A stretch of 64,000 bases of DNA, from NCBI RefSeq assembly GCF_040530035.1, contig NZ_JBEWCD010000001.1, positions 1,736,001 through 1,800,000 on the forward strand. The letters are read 5' to 3'. The DNA is from Roseibium sp. HPY-6. Its GTDB lineage: Bacteria; Pseudomonadota; Alphaproteobacteria; Rhizobiales; Stappiaceae. The notes under the pieces are model-generated. The model made no database searches and was not told the DNA's origin. It saw only the letters and a program-made list of their open reading frames with translations. The stretch's first letter is position 1. Each line of letters starts with the position of its first letter. This document shows, in pieces, positions 1 to 8,152 of this stretch. Both the position numbers and the translations under genes were made by a program.

Positions 1-1174
1 CCGTCACACGCAAATGTTCGGCTTCTATGATCTGGATTATTTCAAGGTGCCGCGGCAGTGTTCTTGCGAACAATCCCAGGTCCCAGCGCTCAAGCGCTTC
101 CGGCAGCAGGGTGTGATTGGTGTAGGCCAGGCAAGACCGCGAAATCTCGATCGCTCGTTTCATCTCAACGCCATGCTCGTCGGCCAAGAGCCGCACAAGC
201 TCCGGACCGGCAATTGCCGGATGCGTATCGTTGAGCTGTATGGCCACATGATCGGCAAGCGTCTCGATCTCGTAGCCCTCGGATTTGAACCGGCGCACGA
301 TATCCTGCAGCGAGGCGGAGGTGAAAAAGTACTCTTGCTTCAACCGCAGTTCTTTTCCCGCCTCCGTCGTGTCGTCGGGATAGAGAACCCGTGAAATCGC
401 GCGCGCCAATGCCTCCGGCACGACCGCACCGACAAGATCGCCGCGATTGAAACTGCCAAGATCAAAGAGGATTGTGGGCTTCGCAGACCAAAGCCGCAGC
501 GTATTGGCCCACCGGCGTTTCCAGCCGAGGATCGGTGTATCGTATGCGTTGGCAATGACCGTTTCGGCAGGGACCCAGGTGCCGTCGACATAGCCGCCAA
601 AGCCGACTTCGTAAGTCACTTCAGGCCGCTCGAATTCCCAGGTGTGGCGCTGCGCCAGCCAGCCTTCCGCCACTTCGATCTGCCGGCCGTCCTCAAAATG
701 CTGCTCGAACAGTCCGTGCTCATACCGAATGCCATAGCCGTATGCCGGAATGCCCAGCGTGGAAAGACTGTCCAGGAAACAGGCGGCCAACCGGCCAAGC
801 CCACCATTACCGAGCGCAGCGTCCGGTTCGTTATGCACGACCGTATCGTAATCAAGTCCCAGGTTTTCAAGTGCGGTACGTGAAGCGCTTTCGGCGCCCA
901 GATTGATCGCCACATCTTCCAGCAAGCGGCCGATCAGAAACTCCATTGAGAGATAGTAGACCCGCTTGCCGGCAGCTTCATAGGTTTTGCGGGTGGACTG
1001 AAACCAAGGATCGACAACAAGATCACGCAGGGCTAGTGACAAAGACGTGCGCCAGTCGTAAAGCGTCGCGTTTGCGGTATCCTTTCCGAGCGACTTCTTC
1101 AGGTGACTCAAAACCGAAGCTTGCAGGTCTTCGGGGGCAATCGTCGTATTCGTCAACTTTGTCTCGCTTTCCAT
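1..1174 (-). CDS. glgP: glycogen phosphorylase, N-terminal part (runs off the window)
   Basis: Releases glucose-1-phosphate from glycogen in the cytoplasm, using pyridoxal phosphate. The gene is cut by the left edge, so only about 391 N-terminal residues of a family usually near 800 are present and no stop is seen. Reading the minus strand gives characteristic phosphorylase blocks: YYLSMEFLIGR, then ALGNGGLGRLAACFLDS followed by GIRYEHGLF, then VAIQLNDTHPAIAGPEL, then YTNHTLLPEALERW. The start is the ATG at 1174 (MESETKLT); the ribosome-binding site is weak. Glucose-1-phosphate from this enzyme could feed the nucleotide-sugar pool used by galE and the EPS locus further right, but that link is inference. 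Confidence 0.96.
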   Translation of the reverse strand, partial: MESETKLTNTTIAPEDLQASVLSHLKKSLGKDTANATLYDWRTSLSLALRDLVVDPWFQSTRKTYEAAGKRVYYLSMEFLIGRLLEDVAINLGAESASRTALENLGLDYDTVVHNEPDAALGNGGLGRLAACFLDSLSTLGIPAYGYGIRYEHGLFEQHFEDGRQIEVAEGWLAQRHTWEFERPEVTYEVGFGGYVDGTWVPAETVIANAYDTPILGWKRRWANTLRLWSAKPTILFDLGSFNRGDLVGAVVPEALARAISRVLYPDDTTEAGKELRLKQEYFFTSASLQDIVRRFKSEGYEIETLADHVAIQLNDTHPAIAGPELVRLLADEHGVEMKRAIEISRSCLAYTNHTLLPEALERWDLGLFARTLPRHLEIIQIIEAEHLRVT

Positions 1175-1508
1175 TCCAACGTTCAAACACGATGCCAATC
1201 GTGTACCGTCAATTCAACTCGCAACCCTGCGCTTTCGCGTCTCGGGTAAACAGCTGATTCCTTGAGACCTCGATACCACACCCGAAGCGGCTTGCAGCGC
1301 AAAATCGAACGCAACGGGGAATTCGCGACGTCTCTCCTGTGAGCAGCTCTCGTTTCAGAAGCGCGTGGTCCGTCTGCTCCCTTTTCAGCGGAGAAAACGC
1401 GCGCGCCGCCCAAATGCCCGCTGCTACAAAAAAATCTCGCAACCAGCGGAATTTTTTTAACGCCTCACCGTTTCCCCCATGACCGCACCGTAGCGGTTAC
1501 TACAAACG
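1175..1508. other. intergenic region between divergent glgP and the P-loop gene
   Basis: About 330 bases without a credible gene. It must hold the promoters of glgP (leftward) and of the P-loop/pseudo-ABC operon (rightward). An A/T-rich patch lies around 1428-1460. I see no clear operator or hairpin. Short open frames here lack family resemblance and good ribosome-binding sites. Confidence 0.6.
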
Positions 1509-2579
1509 ATGAGAGTAACAGATATGGAACCGATCGCTTCTTTCCGCCTGACGGCAGCCAAACGCTCCTATGCGGTGCGCCGCGTCAATTTCGCCGAATG
1601 CACTCACATCCTCACCAAGGCTTGCCAACCGAAGCCGGGTGATCTGGTTTTGGCACGCGTCCAGACACTTGGTTCGCACAAGCGGATCGAACTTCCCAAC
1701 GGGCGAAAAGCAACGCTGCATGAAGGAGATGAAGTGTTGCTTGCATTCGGCAACAGATATGCTCCGGATCAATATGAAGCCTACGTGCCGGATACCCTGG
1801 AAGCGTGTCACATGGTGGCCGCTGGCGGCATAGCCGCCAAAGCGGTGTCCTGGCATGACCGGTTATCCGGCCCGACCGCGATTGAGCCCGTCGGCGTCTT
1901 GTGCCGGTCAGACGGCAAAGCGGTCAATCTCAAGGAGTTTGCCCTTCCAACGATTGCCTGCCAGATGCCGGCCGCCGTTTTTGGTGTCTTCGGAACATCC
2001 ATGAATGCCGGCAAGACGGCCACAGCGGCGTCCCTTGTCCGGGGGTTTGCCCTCAGCGGTTACAAGGTCGGCGCGCTTAAGGTGACCGGGACTGCCGCCG
2101 GTGGGGACCCATGGCTGATGCATGATTCCGGCGCAACACAAGTCCTTGATTTCACAGACGGTGGATTGGCAACGACCTTCGGAACGCCGCTCGATACCAT
2201 TGTCGGGACAACGCGGAACCTTTTGCGCACGCTGCATAAGTCTGACTGCGACGTTGCGGTCGTTGAGATCGCTGATGGGCTGTTCCAGGAAGAAACTCGC
2301 CAGGTAGCGGCAAGCCCCTTGATGCACTCGCTCTTTGACGGCGTGGTCTTTGCTGCGGGAGATGCCCTCGGCGCCGTGGCCGGCGTGCAAAGCCTGGAAA
2401 AACTCGGCTATCAGGTCCTGGGACTTTCCGGCGCTGTCATGCGCTCGCCGCTTGCCGTTCGCGAAGCAATCTTGAACGTCGATGTCCCGGCGTTTTCGCT
2501 GGCCGACCTGCAACATCCGGCAACCGTGTCGACGATCATGGAGCATACGTTGTCGGGCCGGCTTGCAGCGGCGCAATGA
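1509..2579 (+). CDS. P-loop NTPase-like protein (resembles DUF1611/dethiobiotin-synthetase-type folds)
   Basis: A 356-residue cytoplasmic protein. A Walker A motif GTSMNAGKT sits near residues 163-171 and is followed by SGYKVGALKVTGTAAGGD, the layout of SIMIBI-class P-loop enzymes such as DUF1611 proteins, BioD and MobB. The first 150 residues have no domain I recognise. A likely acidic switch region (DVAVVEIADGLFQEE) follows around residue 250. The next gene begins one base after the stop (TGA T ATG), so the two are almost certainly co-translated. The substrate is unknown; a ligase or small-molecule kinase acting with the neighbouring membrane protein is only a guess. The start could also be the ATG six codons later. 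Confidence 0.7.
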   Translation: MRVTDMEPIASFRLTAAKRSYAVRRVNFAECTHILTKACQPKPGDLVLARVQTLGSHKRIELPNGRKATLHEGDEVLLAFGNRYAPDQYEAYVPDTLEACHMVAAGGIAAKAVSWHDRLSGPTAIEPVGVLCRSDGKAVNLKEFALPTIACQMPAAVFGVFGTSMNAGKTATAASLVRGFALSGYKVGALKVTGTAAGGDPWLMHDSGATQVLDFTDGGLATTFGTPLDTIVGTTRNLLRTLHKSDCDVAVVEIADGLFQEETRQVAASPLMHSLFDGVVFAAGDALGAVAGVQSLEKLGYQVLGLSGAVMRSPLAVREAILNVDVPAFSLADLQHPATVSTIMEHTLSGRLAAAQ

Positions 2580-2580
2580 T

Positions 2581-4116
2581 ATGTCCTTTCAGACCAGGCA
2601 ACCGGGCCTTCCACCCTTGTGGAACGCCCGGCGAGGCGTCGTCTGTAGCGCGCTTGTATTGATCGGGATCGCTCAGACACTCGGTACCATCGCCCTTTCA
2701 ACCAGCTCAGCCGCGTTGCTCACCGGTGAAGGCGATGTCTACGGCATTCCCGTCTTGCCGGCCCTTGGCGCGGCAGCACTTCTGGCGCTTGGCGCCCTTG
2801 TCATCCAGAACCGCACCGCAGAGCGCTTCGCACTCTCTTATGTGCACGATGTCAGGATGGCCTATGCCCGGCACGCGTTGCTTTTGCCTTTTGACGGCAA
2901 ATCCCCGCCGATAGGACTTTCGCTTACCCGACTTGTGAATGATCTTGGCGCCATCAAGCTCTGGCTGTCCAAGGGCCTCCTGGCTTTTGTTACGCTTGCC
3001 GCCACCCTGGCAACGCTGACGGTCTGGATCGCCATTCTTGAAATCGGCTTTTTGATGCCGCTCCTGGTTTGCGTGTGTGTCTGGATACTGGGTCTCGCGA
3101 TCGCAATCCGCCCGCTGCGAAAAAGTATCAGACAGTCTCGTCAGCGACGTGGAGGGATCGCAATTCTGCTTGGTAAAGCACTCCCCGATCGCCTGCCGCT
3201 TCTCATGCACGGAAAACTGGCCCCGCTTCTCACAAGGCTCGGGAAAAAAAGTGTCGAGGTTTGCCGCCTTCTGGTCACCCGCGCAACCTGGTCCGGTGTG
3301 ATACGGGCGGTGAGCCGGGCAACATTTCCATGCGCTGTCCTGAACTATGCAATTGCCGGCAGTGCCGATGCGGCTTCGATTGCCCTTTTTCTCCTCATCT
3401 TCGCGTTCCTGTCAGCACAGCTGGAAGCAGGCGCTTCCGGGCTGGAATACTACGAAGCAAACAGGGTCGCCCGGGAGAAATTGAGGAAAGTTTTCGAGAT
3501 CAAACCGATGTCGCCTGTCGTTTCGGCAGCGGGACAGACACCCGACTGGAAACGAACAGTCACGATCGAAGCGCTGGAGCTGCCATCAGGTCAGCTGTTT
3601 TCGGCAAGAATCGAACCTGGCAATTGCAACAGGCTTCATCTTGCTGGATTTGAAGATCGGCGCCACCTTGCCCTCAGTCTGTGCGGCCTGACGCAAGAGC
3701 GGTCACAAAAGCAAATCCGGGTTGATGGGCTGACATTCGCGGAAATCGGACGCAAGGCACTATGGCGCAGAGTAGCGCTCGTCTCTCCCGTCAATGGCAT
3801 CCCTGCCTATCAGGCCAAGCGTCCGGCGGCATATTTAGGCGCGCGCGTGAGTCCGCCGGATCCGGAAACAGACTTTGGCACGCTCGATAACATCTTGAAC
3901 TTCGACGTCAACCGGGTTCCTGCCGAAGCGCAAAAACTCCCTGAAATCGAGCAATTCAAGATCCGCGTCGCACGCGCCCTCCTCAGGAACCCGAGCATAC
4001 TCGTCCTGCAGGATGACGACATACATACCGAGAAAGCGCTGCTGGCAGGTCTTGAGACTTATTTGAGAAACCGGCACGTGACGATTGTGGTTATCACGGG
4101 TGCATCGGCTGACTGA
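2581..4116 (+). CDS. degenerate ABC-exporter-like membrane protein (pseudo-ATPase)
   Basis: A 511-residue protein with the plan of a half-size ABC exporter: several hydrophobic segments in residues 15-300 and a nucleotide-binding-like domain from about 320. The end aligns by eye with an exporter ATPase domain (FKIRVARALLRNPSILVLQDDDIHTE, residues about 458-483), but the working motifs are lost. Walker A is replaced by LAGFEDRRHLAL near 352, the Q-loop region reads VSPVNG, the LSGGQ signature reads LPEIEQ near 452, and the H-loop histidine is a glycine (VITGASAD). The start is the ATG one base after the upstream stop; upstream in-frame codons lie inside that gene. It probably binds rather than hydrolyses ATP, or has a structural role. 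Confidence 0.75.
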   Translation: MSFQTRQPGLPPLWNARRGVVCSALVLIGIAQTLGTIALSTSSAALLTGEGDVYGIPVLPALGAAALLALGALVIQNRTAERFALSYVHDVRMAYARHALLLPFDGKSPPIGLSLTRLVNDLGAIKLWLSKGLLAFVTLAATLATLTVWIAILEIGFLMPLLVCVCVWILGLAIAIRPLRKSIRQSRQRRGGIAILLGKALPDRLPLLMHGKLAPLLTRLGKKSVEVCRLLVTRATWSGVIRAVSRATFPCAVLNYAIAGSADAASIALFLLIFAFLSAQLEAGASGLEYYEANRVAREKLRKVFEIKPMSPVVSAAGQTPDWKRTVTIEALELPSGQLFSARIEPGNCNRLHLAGFEDRRHLALSLCGLTQERSQKQIRVDGLTFAEIGRKALWRRVALVSPVNGIPAYQAKRPAAYLGARVSPPDPETDFGTLDNILNFDVNRVPAEAQKLPEIEQFKIRVARALLRNPSILVLQDDDIHTEKALLAGLETYLRNRHVTIVVITGASAD

Positions 4117-4158
4117 CTGAACGCGAATTTGCGTGTGATCGTAGTTCAGAGCAAGAAA

Positions 4159-4185
4159 AAAGGGAGCGCCTTCGTCGCTCCCTTT
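4159..4185. terminator. bidirectional intrinsic terminator
   Basis: A perfect 10-bp stem (AAAGGGAGCG / CGCTCCCTTT) with a 7-base loop lies between two convergent genes. The plus strand continues in a TTTCTTTTT run and the minus strand in a TTTTTTC run, so it can end transcription from both sides. Confidence 0.93.
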
Positions 4186-4190
4186 CTTTT

Positions 4191-5633
4191 TCAACACAGA
4201 TTGTTCGCTTGCAACAAGCCTGAGCCATAAACCGGGTCATGGCCGGTTTCGCCAAGGTCCGTCGCCGCTGATCTGAGTGCCTGATAGACCTCCTCAGGCG
4301 TTTTTTCCGGATGTTTGGCCCGCACAAGTGCGATGGCAGCCGTGGCAAAGGGCACAGCGAAAGAGGTGCCCGTTTTCCACTTTGCGCCCCTGATTGAAGC
4401 CGCCGTCCAGACATTGACGCCGGGAGCAGCCAGATCGATGTAGCCGCCACGATTGGCCCGCCGGTAGACGCGCTTGTTTCGGTCGACTGCGGTAACCGCC
4501 AACACCTCTTCATAGGCCGCCGGATAAACCGGTTCTGAGCGCGGCCCGCCGTTTCCCGCCGCCGCGGCAATGGCAATTCCCTGACGCCCTGCAAGATCGC
4601 GAAGCGCAGCCTCAACAACGCTGTTTTGCGGTCCGGCCAGGCTAAGGTTGATAACGGTCACGCCTTCCGCCGAAAGCGTGTAAAGGGCCTCCACCAGTGT
4701 AAAGGCATCGGCACGCTCATCGCGGCCTGAACGGTGGAAAGCATCAACCGCCACCAGCCGCGCGTGCGGCAGCAAGCCGCGCACTCTCGACTCCGGTTGA
4801 CCGACAATCAGCGCCGCGATTGCAGTTCCGTGGCTCGCCTTTGATGCAGGAAGCTCTTCATCCGCCAACCGCATGACGGTAACGTCCGCTCCGTCGAAAA
4901 CAGGGTGTTTTTCATTGATGCCGGTATCAATCATGCCGATAGCCCCGAGATCGACGCAGGCGAGTGCCGTTTCCTGCGGGCTGTGGGGCCAGCTCACGAG
5001 CTCATAAGCGGCACAGTTTTCTCCTACACAGGTCGCTTCTCCCCTCTCAGGACGGTAGTAATGATTGAAGTCAGTGTCCTGGCCGGACGGGAGCGCGCGA
5101 ACCGCGTCACGCGCATCCGGCAGGGCCAGACCGTCGGGAACCGCGAGGCGGTAGTAGGTCTGTCCACCGCCAACGGCGCGTTCTTCCAGGATGCTATAAC
5201 CTTCGTTCAAAAGGCTCTGCAGGTCTTCGGTGTTTATGTTCAGTACAATGATTTCGCCTGCCACGAACAGGACAGGCGGCGCTGCAGCTCTGCGAGGTTG
5301 CGGGGCTGGACGTTCCCGCTCGCCGAACAGCCGCCTCAAAGGTGCAAAAATTGCCGGCCCGCCCGATCCGCCACCACCGGATCGACCGGATTGCGACCGG
5401 GTCCCGTCTCGCGCTCCGTGACCGCCACCCTGGCCGCCCTGCCCGGCACCAGAGTCGTTGTCACTGTCATCGTCATCGCTGTCATTGTCGTTATCGTTGT
5501 CGGAATCTGAATCGGAGTCGCTATCGTCGTCATCGGCGATTGCAGACATCGGCTGCAAGTTATGAAATGTTTCCTGGCCTGCCATCGGCAGGACGAGAAA
5601 GACTGTGAAACTCAACGCGATCAACCGGATCAT
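4191..5633 (-). CDS. secreted S8 (subtilisin-like) serine peptidase with Asp/Ser/Asn-rich tract
   Basis: An exported serine protease of 480 residues. Order: signal peptide (MIRLIALSFTVFLVLPMAG), an acidic low-complexity stretch of Asp, Ser and Asn at about 32-60, a Gly-rich linker, a prodomain-like region, then the S8 catalytic domain. The triad is visible: Asp in MIDTG near 235, His in SHGTA near 267, Ser in GTSFAVPFA near 423, with the oxyanion Asn in AAAGNGG. The start at 5633 follows AAAGGA at proper distance; a GTG seven codons upstream is possible. The gene is divergent from an ECF sigma factor and its anti-sigma factor, a pairing that suggests the peptidase is a target of that sigma factor. 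The acidic tract may bind calcium. Confidence 0.93.
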   Translation of the reverse strand: MIRLIALSFTVFLVLPMAGQETFHNLQPMSAIADDDDSDSDSDSDNDNDNDSDDDDSDNDSGAGQGGQGGGHGARDGTRSQSGRSGGGGSGGPAIFAPLRRLFGERERPAPQPRRAAAPPVLFVAGEIIVLNINTEDLQSLLNEGYSILEERAVGGGQTYYRLAVPDGLALPDARDAVRALPSGQDTDFNHYYRPERGEATCVGENCAAYELVSWPHSPQETALACVDLGAIGMIDTGINEKHPVFDGADVTVMRLADEELPASKASHGTAIAALIVGQPESRVRGLLPHARLVAVDAFHRSGRDERADAFTLVEALYTLSAEGVTVINLSLAGPQNSVVEAALRDLAGRQGIAIAAAAGNGGPRSEPVYPAAYEEVLAVTAVDRNKRVYRRANRGGYIDLAAPGVNVWTAASIRGAKWKTGTSFAVPFATAAIALVRAKHPEKTPEEVYQALRSAATDLGETGHDPVYGSGLLQANNLC

Positions 5634-5665
5634 CTTAGGTCCTTTCAAGCTCACGCTTTTTTTTG

Positions 5666-5694
5666 GGAATAAACCATTGCGTCATGCGTATTCC
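5666..5694. promoter_or_regulatory. candidate divergent ECF promoter pair (inverted GGAATA)
   Basis: In the 124-base gap between the peptidase and the sigma factor, GGAATA at 5666-5671 is mirrored by TATTCC at 5689-5694. Each arm can serve as the -35 of an ECF promoter facing one of the two genes: rightward GGAAT, 16 bases, CGTATT; leftward GGAATA with GGTTTATT. The spacing fits the family, but the assignment is inference. Confidence 0.4.
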
Positions 5695-5757
5695 TGTCGA
5701 TTACGTATGAGCGGCCTGAAAATTCCATTGGGCGCTTGATTTCCAGAAGGTTGTCGG

Positions 5758-6246
5758 ATGCCAGATTGTTTTCATACTGCCCTAACCGAAAAACTGCCGA
5801 ACTTGAGACGATTTGCGCTTTCACTTTGCCGCACAGCACATGTGGCCGACGACCTTGTCCAAATCACGGTCGAGCGGGCGCTTGTGGCAAGAAACAGCTT
5901 CGACCCTGCTTCCCGCATCGAATCCTGGCTGTTTCGTATTCTCAAGAACGCCTGGATCGACATGACACGCAAGCAAAAGGTCCGCGGGCAGGAACTCGAC
6001 ATACACGACGAGCCCGACCTTGCGGGCCAGGACAGCCACAAAGGTGAAACCCGGCTGATGGTTGCCACCGTATTGGAGGCAGTCGAAAAACTGCCGCTTG
6101 AGCAGCGGGAAGTGGTTGTTCTTGTCTGTTTTGAAGAGCTGAGCTACGCGGAGGCTGCTGATATCCTCGACATCCCGAAAGGCACGATCATGAGCCGTCT
6201 TTCGAGGGCGCGCACGGCGATTGCGGCGAAAACCGGAATAAAATGA
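5758..6246 (+). CDS. ECF-family RNA polymerase sigma factor
   Basis: A 162-residue alternative sigma factor. Region 2 is recognisable (ADDLVQITVERAL, then SWLFRILKNAWID), followed by a short linker and region 4 (LPLEQREVVVLVCFEELSYAEAADIL and PKGTIMSRLSRAR, the helix-turn-helix that reads the -35). It lacks regions 1 and 3, as usual for ECF factors. The next gene, 34 bases on, encodes a membrane anti-sigma factor, so activity is probably held at the membrane until a signal arrives. Divergent transcription from a secreted S8 peptidase suggests that gene is in its regulon. The signal cannot be told from the sequence. Confidence 0.95.
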   Translation: MPDCFHTALTEKLPNLRRFALSLCRTAHVADDLVQITVERALVARNSFDPASRIESWLFRILKNAWIDMTRKQKVRGQELDIHDEPDLAGQDSHKGETRLMVATVLEAVEKLPLEQREVVVLVCFEELSYAEAADILDIPKGTIMSRLSRARTAIAAKTGIK

Positions 6247-6280
6247 GTTTCACAAACGTATTCCGCACAGGACGAGGCAA

Positions 6281-7051
6281 ATGATGGATGAAACTAAGAT
6301 GACCGATGAAATCATCATGGCCTATGCGGATGGCCAGTTGCCAGAAGCAGAGGCAAAGAAGGTGGAGATCGCGGCGGAAGCAGATGAGACAATCCGGCAG
6401 AAGATCCGGATGTTCAAAGAAACCGCCAGCCAACTCAAATCGGCGGCGGCGGACCTGCCGCCGGTACCGGACGCCCTTGCTGAACGGCTTTCTGCAATGC
6501 TCGGCGCGGACAGTGCGGAAGCCGAAGTCCTTCGTCAGGACAATGTGGTCCCGTTCACACGTCGAAACTGGATACGCCAGTGGCCAACGGCAATTGCGGC
6601 GTCAATCACACTTGTCGCGGGTCTTGCGGCGGGCATGGCGATTGGGCCGTTCAGCGGGTCTGAAAACAATCCGCCATTCGGGATCACCGCATTGGCTGAC
6701 CCGGAAATAGCAATCGCTCTTTCGAGCGTTGAATCCGGCAGCAGCACTGTTCTGGGGTCCGGCGCAACGCTGAATGTGATTGCTTCATTCGTCGATGCGG
6801 ATAACACGCTTTGCCGGGAGTTCGACTACGAAGCGGTGAACGGGCCTTCGATTGTCTCTGTCGCCTGTCACGTGGGCGATGCCTGGCATCCTAAGATCGC
6901 CATCGCGGCCAATACGGAACAGTCCGCCAACTTTGCACCGGCCTCCTCACTCGAAGCTCTGGAAACATGGCTGTCGACTTCGGGATTTGGCGATCCGCTG
7001 GAACTGGAGGAAGAGAAGCAGCAGCTCGGCGGTCTCGGCACGGGTGCGTAG
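6281..7051 (+). CDS. membrane anti-sigma factor
   Basis: A 256-residue protein with a cytoplasmic N-terminal domain (DEIIMAYADGQLPEAEAKKVE, typical of anti-sigma folds), one transmembrane helix at about residues 100-123 (TAIAASITLVAGLAAGMAIG), and a periplasmic C-terminal part of about 130 residues with two cysteines (LCREF, VACHV) that could form a disulfide. No HxxxCxxC zinc motif is present, so it is not a ZAS-type redox sensor. It follows the ECF gene in the same operon with a GAGG site before the start; a second ATG directly follows the first. It should sequester the sigma factor until an envelope signal releases it. Confidence 0.9.
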   Translation: MMDETKMTDEIIMAYADGQLPEAEAKKVEIAAEADETIRQKIRMFKETASQLKSAAADLPPVPDALAERLSAMLGADSAEAEVLRQDNVVPFTRRNWIRQWPTAIAASITLVAGLAAGMAIGPFSGSENNPPFGITALADPEIAIALSSVESGSSTVLGSGATLNVIASFVDADNTLCREFDYEAVNGPSIVSVACHVGDAWHPKIAIAANTEQSANFAPASSLEALETWLSTSGFGDPLELEEEKQQLGGLGTGA

Positions 7052-7186
7052 ACTTCCGAACGACACTCAGAACGTGCCTGGAAACACGCCATACGAAACA
7101 TCGCGAAGCCTAAAACGGCCGCAGCGGATCCGGAGGTTCCGGTTTCCGTTGCCGCCGTTTCAGGTCAAGGCCAGGCAGCGTTCAAA

Positions 7187-8053
7187 TCAGTCTGCAAGTC
7201 CGTCGTTACGCGCCCGTTTTTCGGCATCGATATGAGCCTGGGTGACGCGGTTATGTACTTTTCTCGTGCGCTCGACGCGCCCGATGAACCCCGGTTCCTT
7301 GGCATAGCCAAAGATCACGGTATGGCGCTCCCCCTCTCCCTTGACGACCCTGTGGAGTGAAAACCGTCCCTTGAAAATCTGCAGATCTCCCAACTCCAAG
7401 GCAAGGCTGCGTACGCGATCGCTGCGTCCGTCCAGAACGCTTTCCACCTCGTCATAACACTCGTCGCCGGGACGGCGCAGATCCGGCACATACTCGAAAG
7501 CACCTCCTTTTTCCGGCTTGCGTGTCAGAAGGCTCACGATGAATTCGTTGGTATCGTAATGCCAGGCAAGCTGCTGCCCTTCCTTCATGACGTTGACAAC
7601 AACACCTGCCAGCGGATCGTCGAATGTGTACAGCTTCTCTTCTTCCAGGCAGTCCGAAATGAAGCGTTGAAAGGCCGCGTTTCTGTAGAGTGACAAAGCA
7701 AGGCCACCTTGAGGAAAACGATCCATAGCGACGAAACCGTTGGTGTTTTCCGAGTAGCGACGCCGTGGATGGCGAGCAGGAAGGGACGGATCATCCGGCG
7801 TGAAATAGGGATTGATCGACGACGTTGAAAAATGCGCCATCGGCGCAACGTCATTCACTTCTGCATCGAACTCTCTCCGGTATTCCTGCCGGACAAACCC
7901 GTCGACCCGCGCGCATCCGACCTCGTGCAGCGCTGTGCGCACGTCGTCCAGTCGTGCCCGATAGGCAGCGCTTTCCGGTTCATGGATAGGCCACTTGTCG
8001 AGATCGACACACGCGAGCGCGGAAAGGGCCGCTGTTTCGTGATCATGCCTCAT
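7187..8053 (-). CDS. 2-oxoglutarate/Fe(II)-dependent oxygenase (ArpA / HalD-like family)
   Basis: A 288-residue cytoplasmic oxygenase that couples 2-oxoglutarate decarboxylation to oxidation of a small substrate. The iron facial triad is visible: HYD in WHYDTNEF near residue 165 and the distal His in SLHRV near 232; the Arg ten residues later (ERHTVIFGY) should bind 2-oxoglutarate. Databases often name such sequences HalD/BesD-type halogenases, but halogenases carry Gly in place of the Asp (HxG), while this protein keeps HxD, so hydroxylation is more likely. The start at 8053 follows GAAGAGGTG; an in-frame GTG lies three codons upstream. It is divergent from a LysR gene that probably controls it. 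Substrate unknown, perhaps an amino acid. Confidence 0.82.
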   Translation of the reverse strand: MRHDHETAALSALACVDLDKWPIHEPESAAYRARLDDVRTALHEVGCARVDGFVRQEYRREFDAEVNDVAPMAHFSTSSINPYFTPDDPSLPARHPRRRYSENTNGFVAMDRFPQGGLALSLYRNAAFQRFISDCLEEEKLYTFDDPLAGVVVNVMKEGQQLAWHYDTNEFIVSLLTRKPEKGGAFEYVPDLRRPGDECYDEVESVLDGRSDRVRSLALELGDLQIFKGRFSLHRVVKGEGERHTVIFGYAKEPGFIGRVERTRKVHNRVTQAHIDAEKRARNDGLAD

Positions 8054-8135
8054 TGGTGTCACCTCTTCAAAAATCAGAGCTGAAAATGGATGACATTAAA
8101 AAATCGAAGCGTAAAATAGGATTTCGACATAAAAA

Positions 8136-8152
8136 CATTAGACAGACTAATG
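8136..8152. promoter_or_regulatory. LysR-box palindrome overlapping the lysR start
   Basis: CATTAG, five bases, CTAATG: a perfect inverted repeat containing the T-N11-A core of LysR boxes (ATTAG N5 CTAAT). Its right arm ends in the proposed start codon of the LysR gene, which fits autorepression plus control of the divergent oxygenase. Confidence 0.6.

Noticed and set aside
5458..5540. Short-period repeat that might suggest a CRISPR or satellite
   Set aside because: It is trinucleotide-scale and in frame with the Asp/Ser/Asn tract of the peptidase; no spacers.
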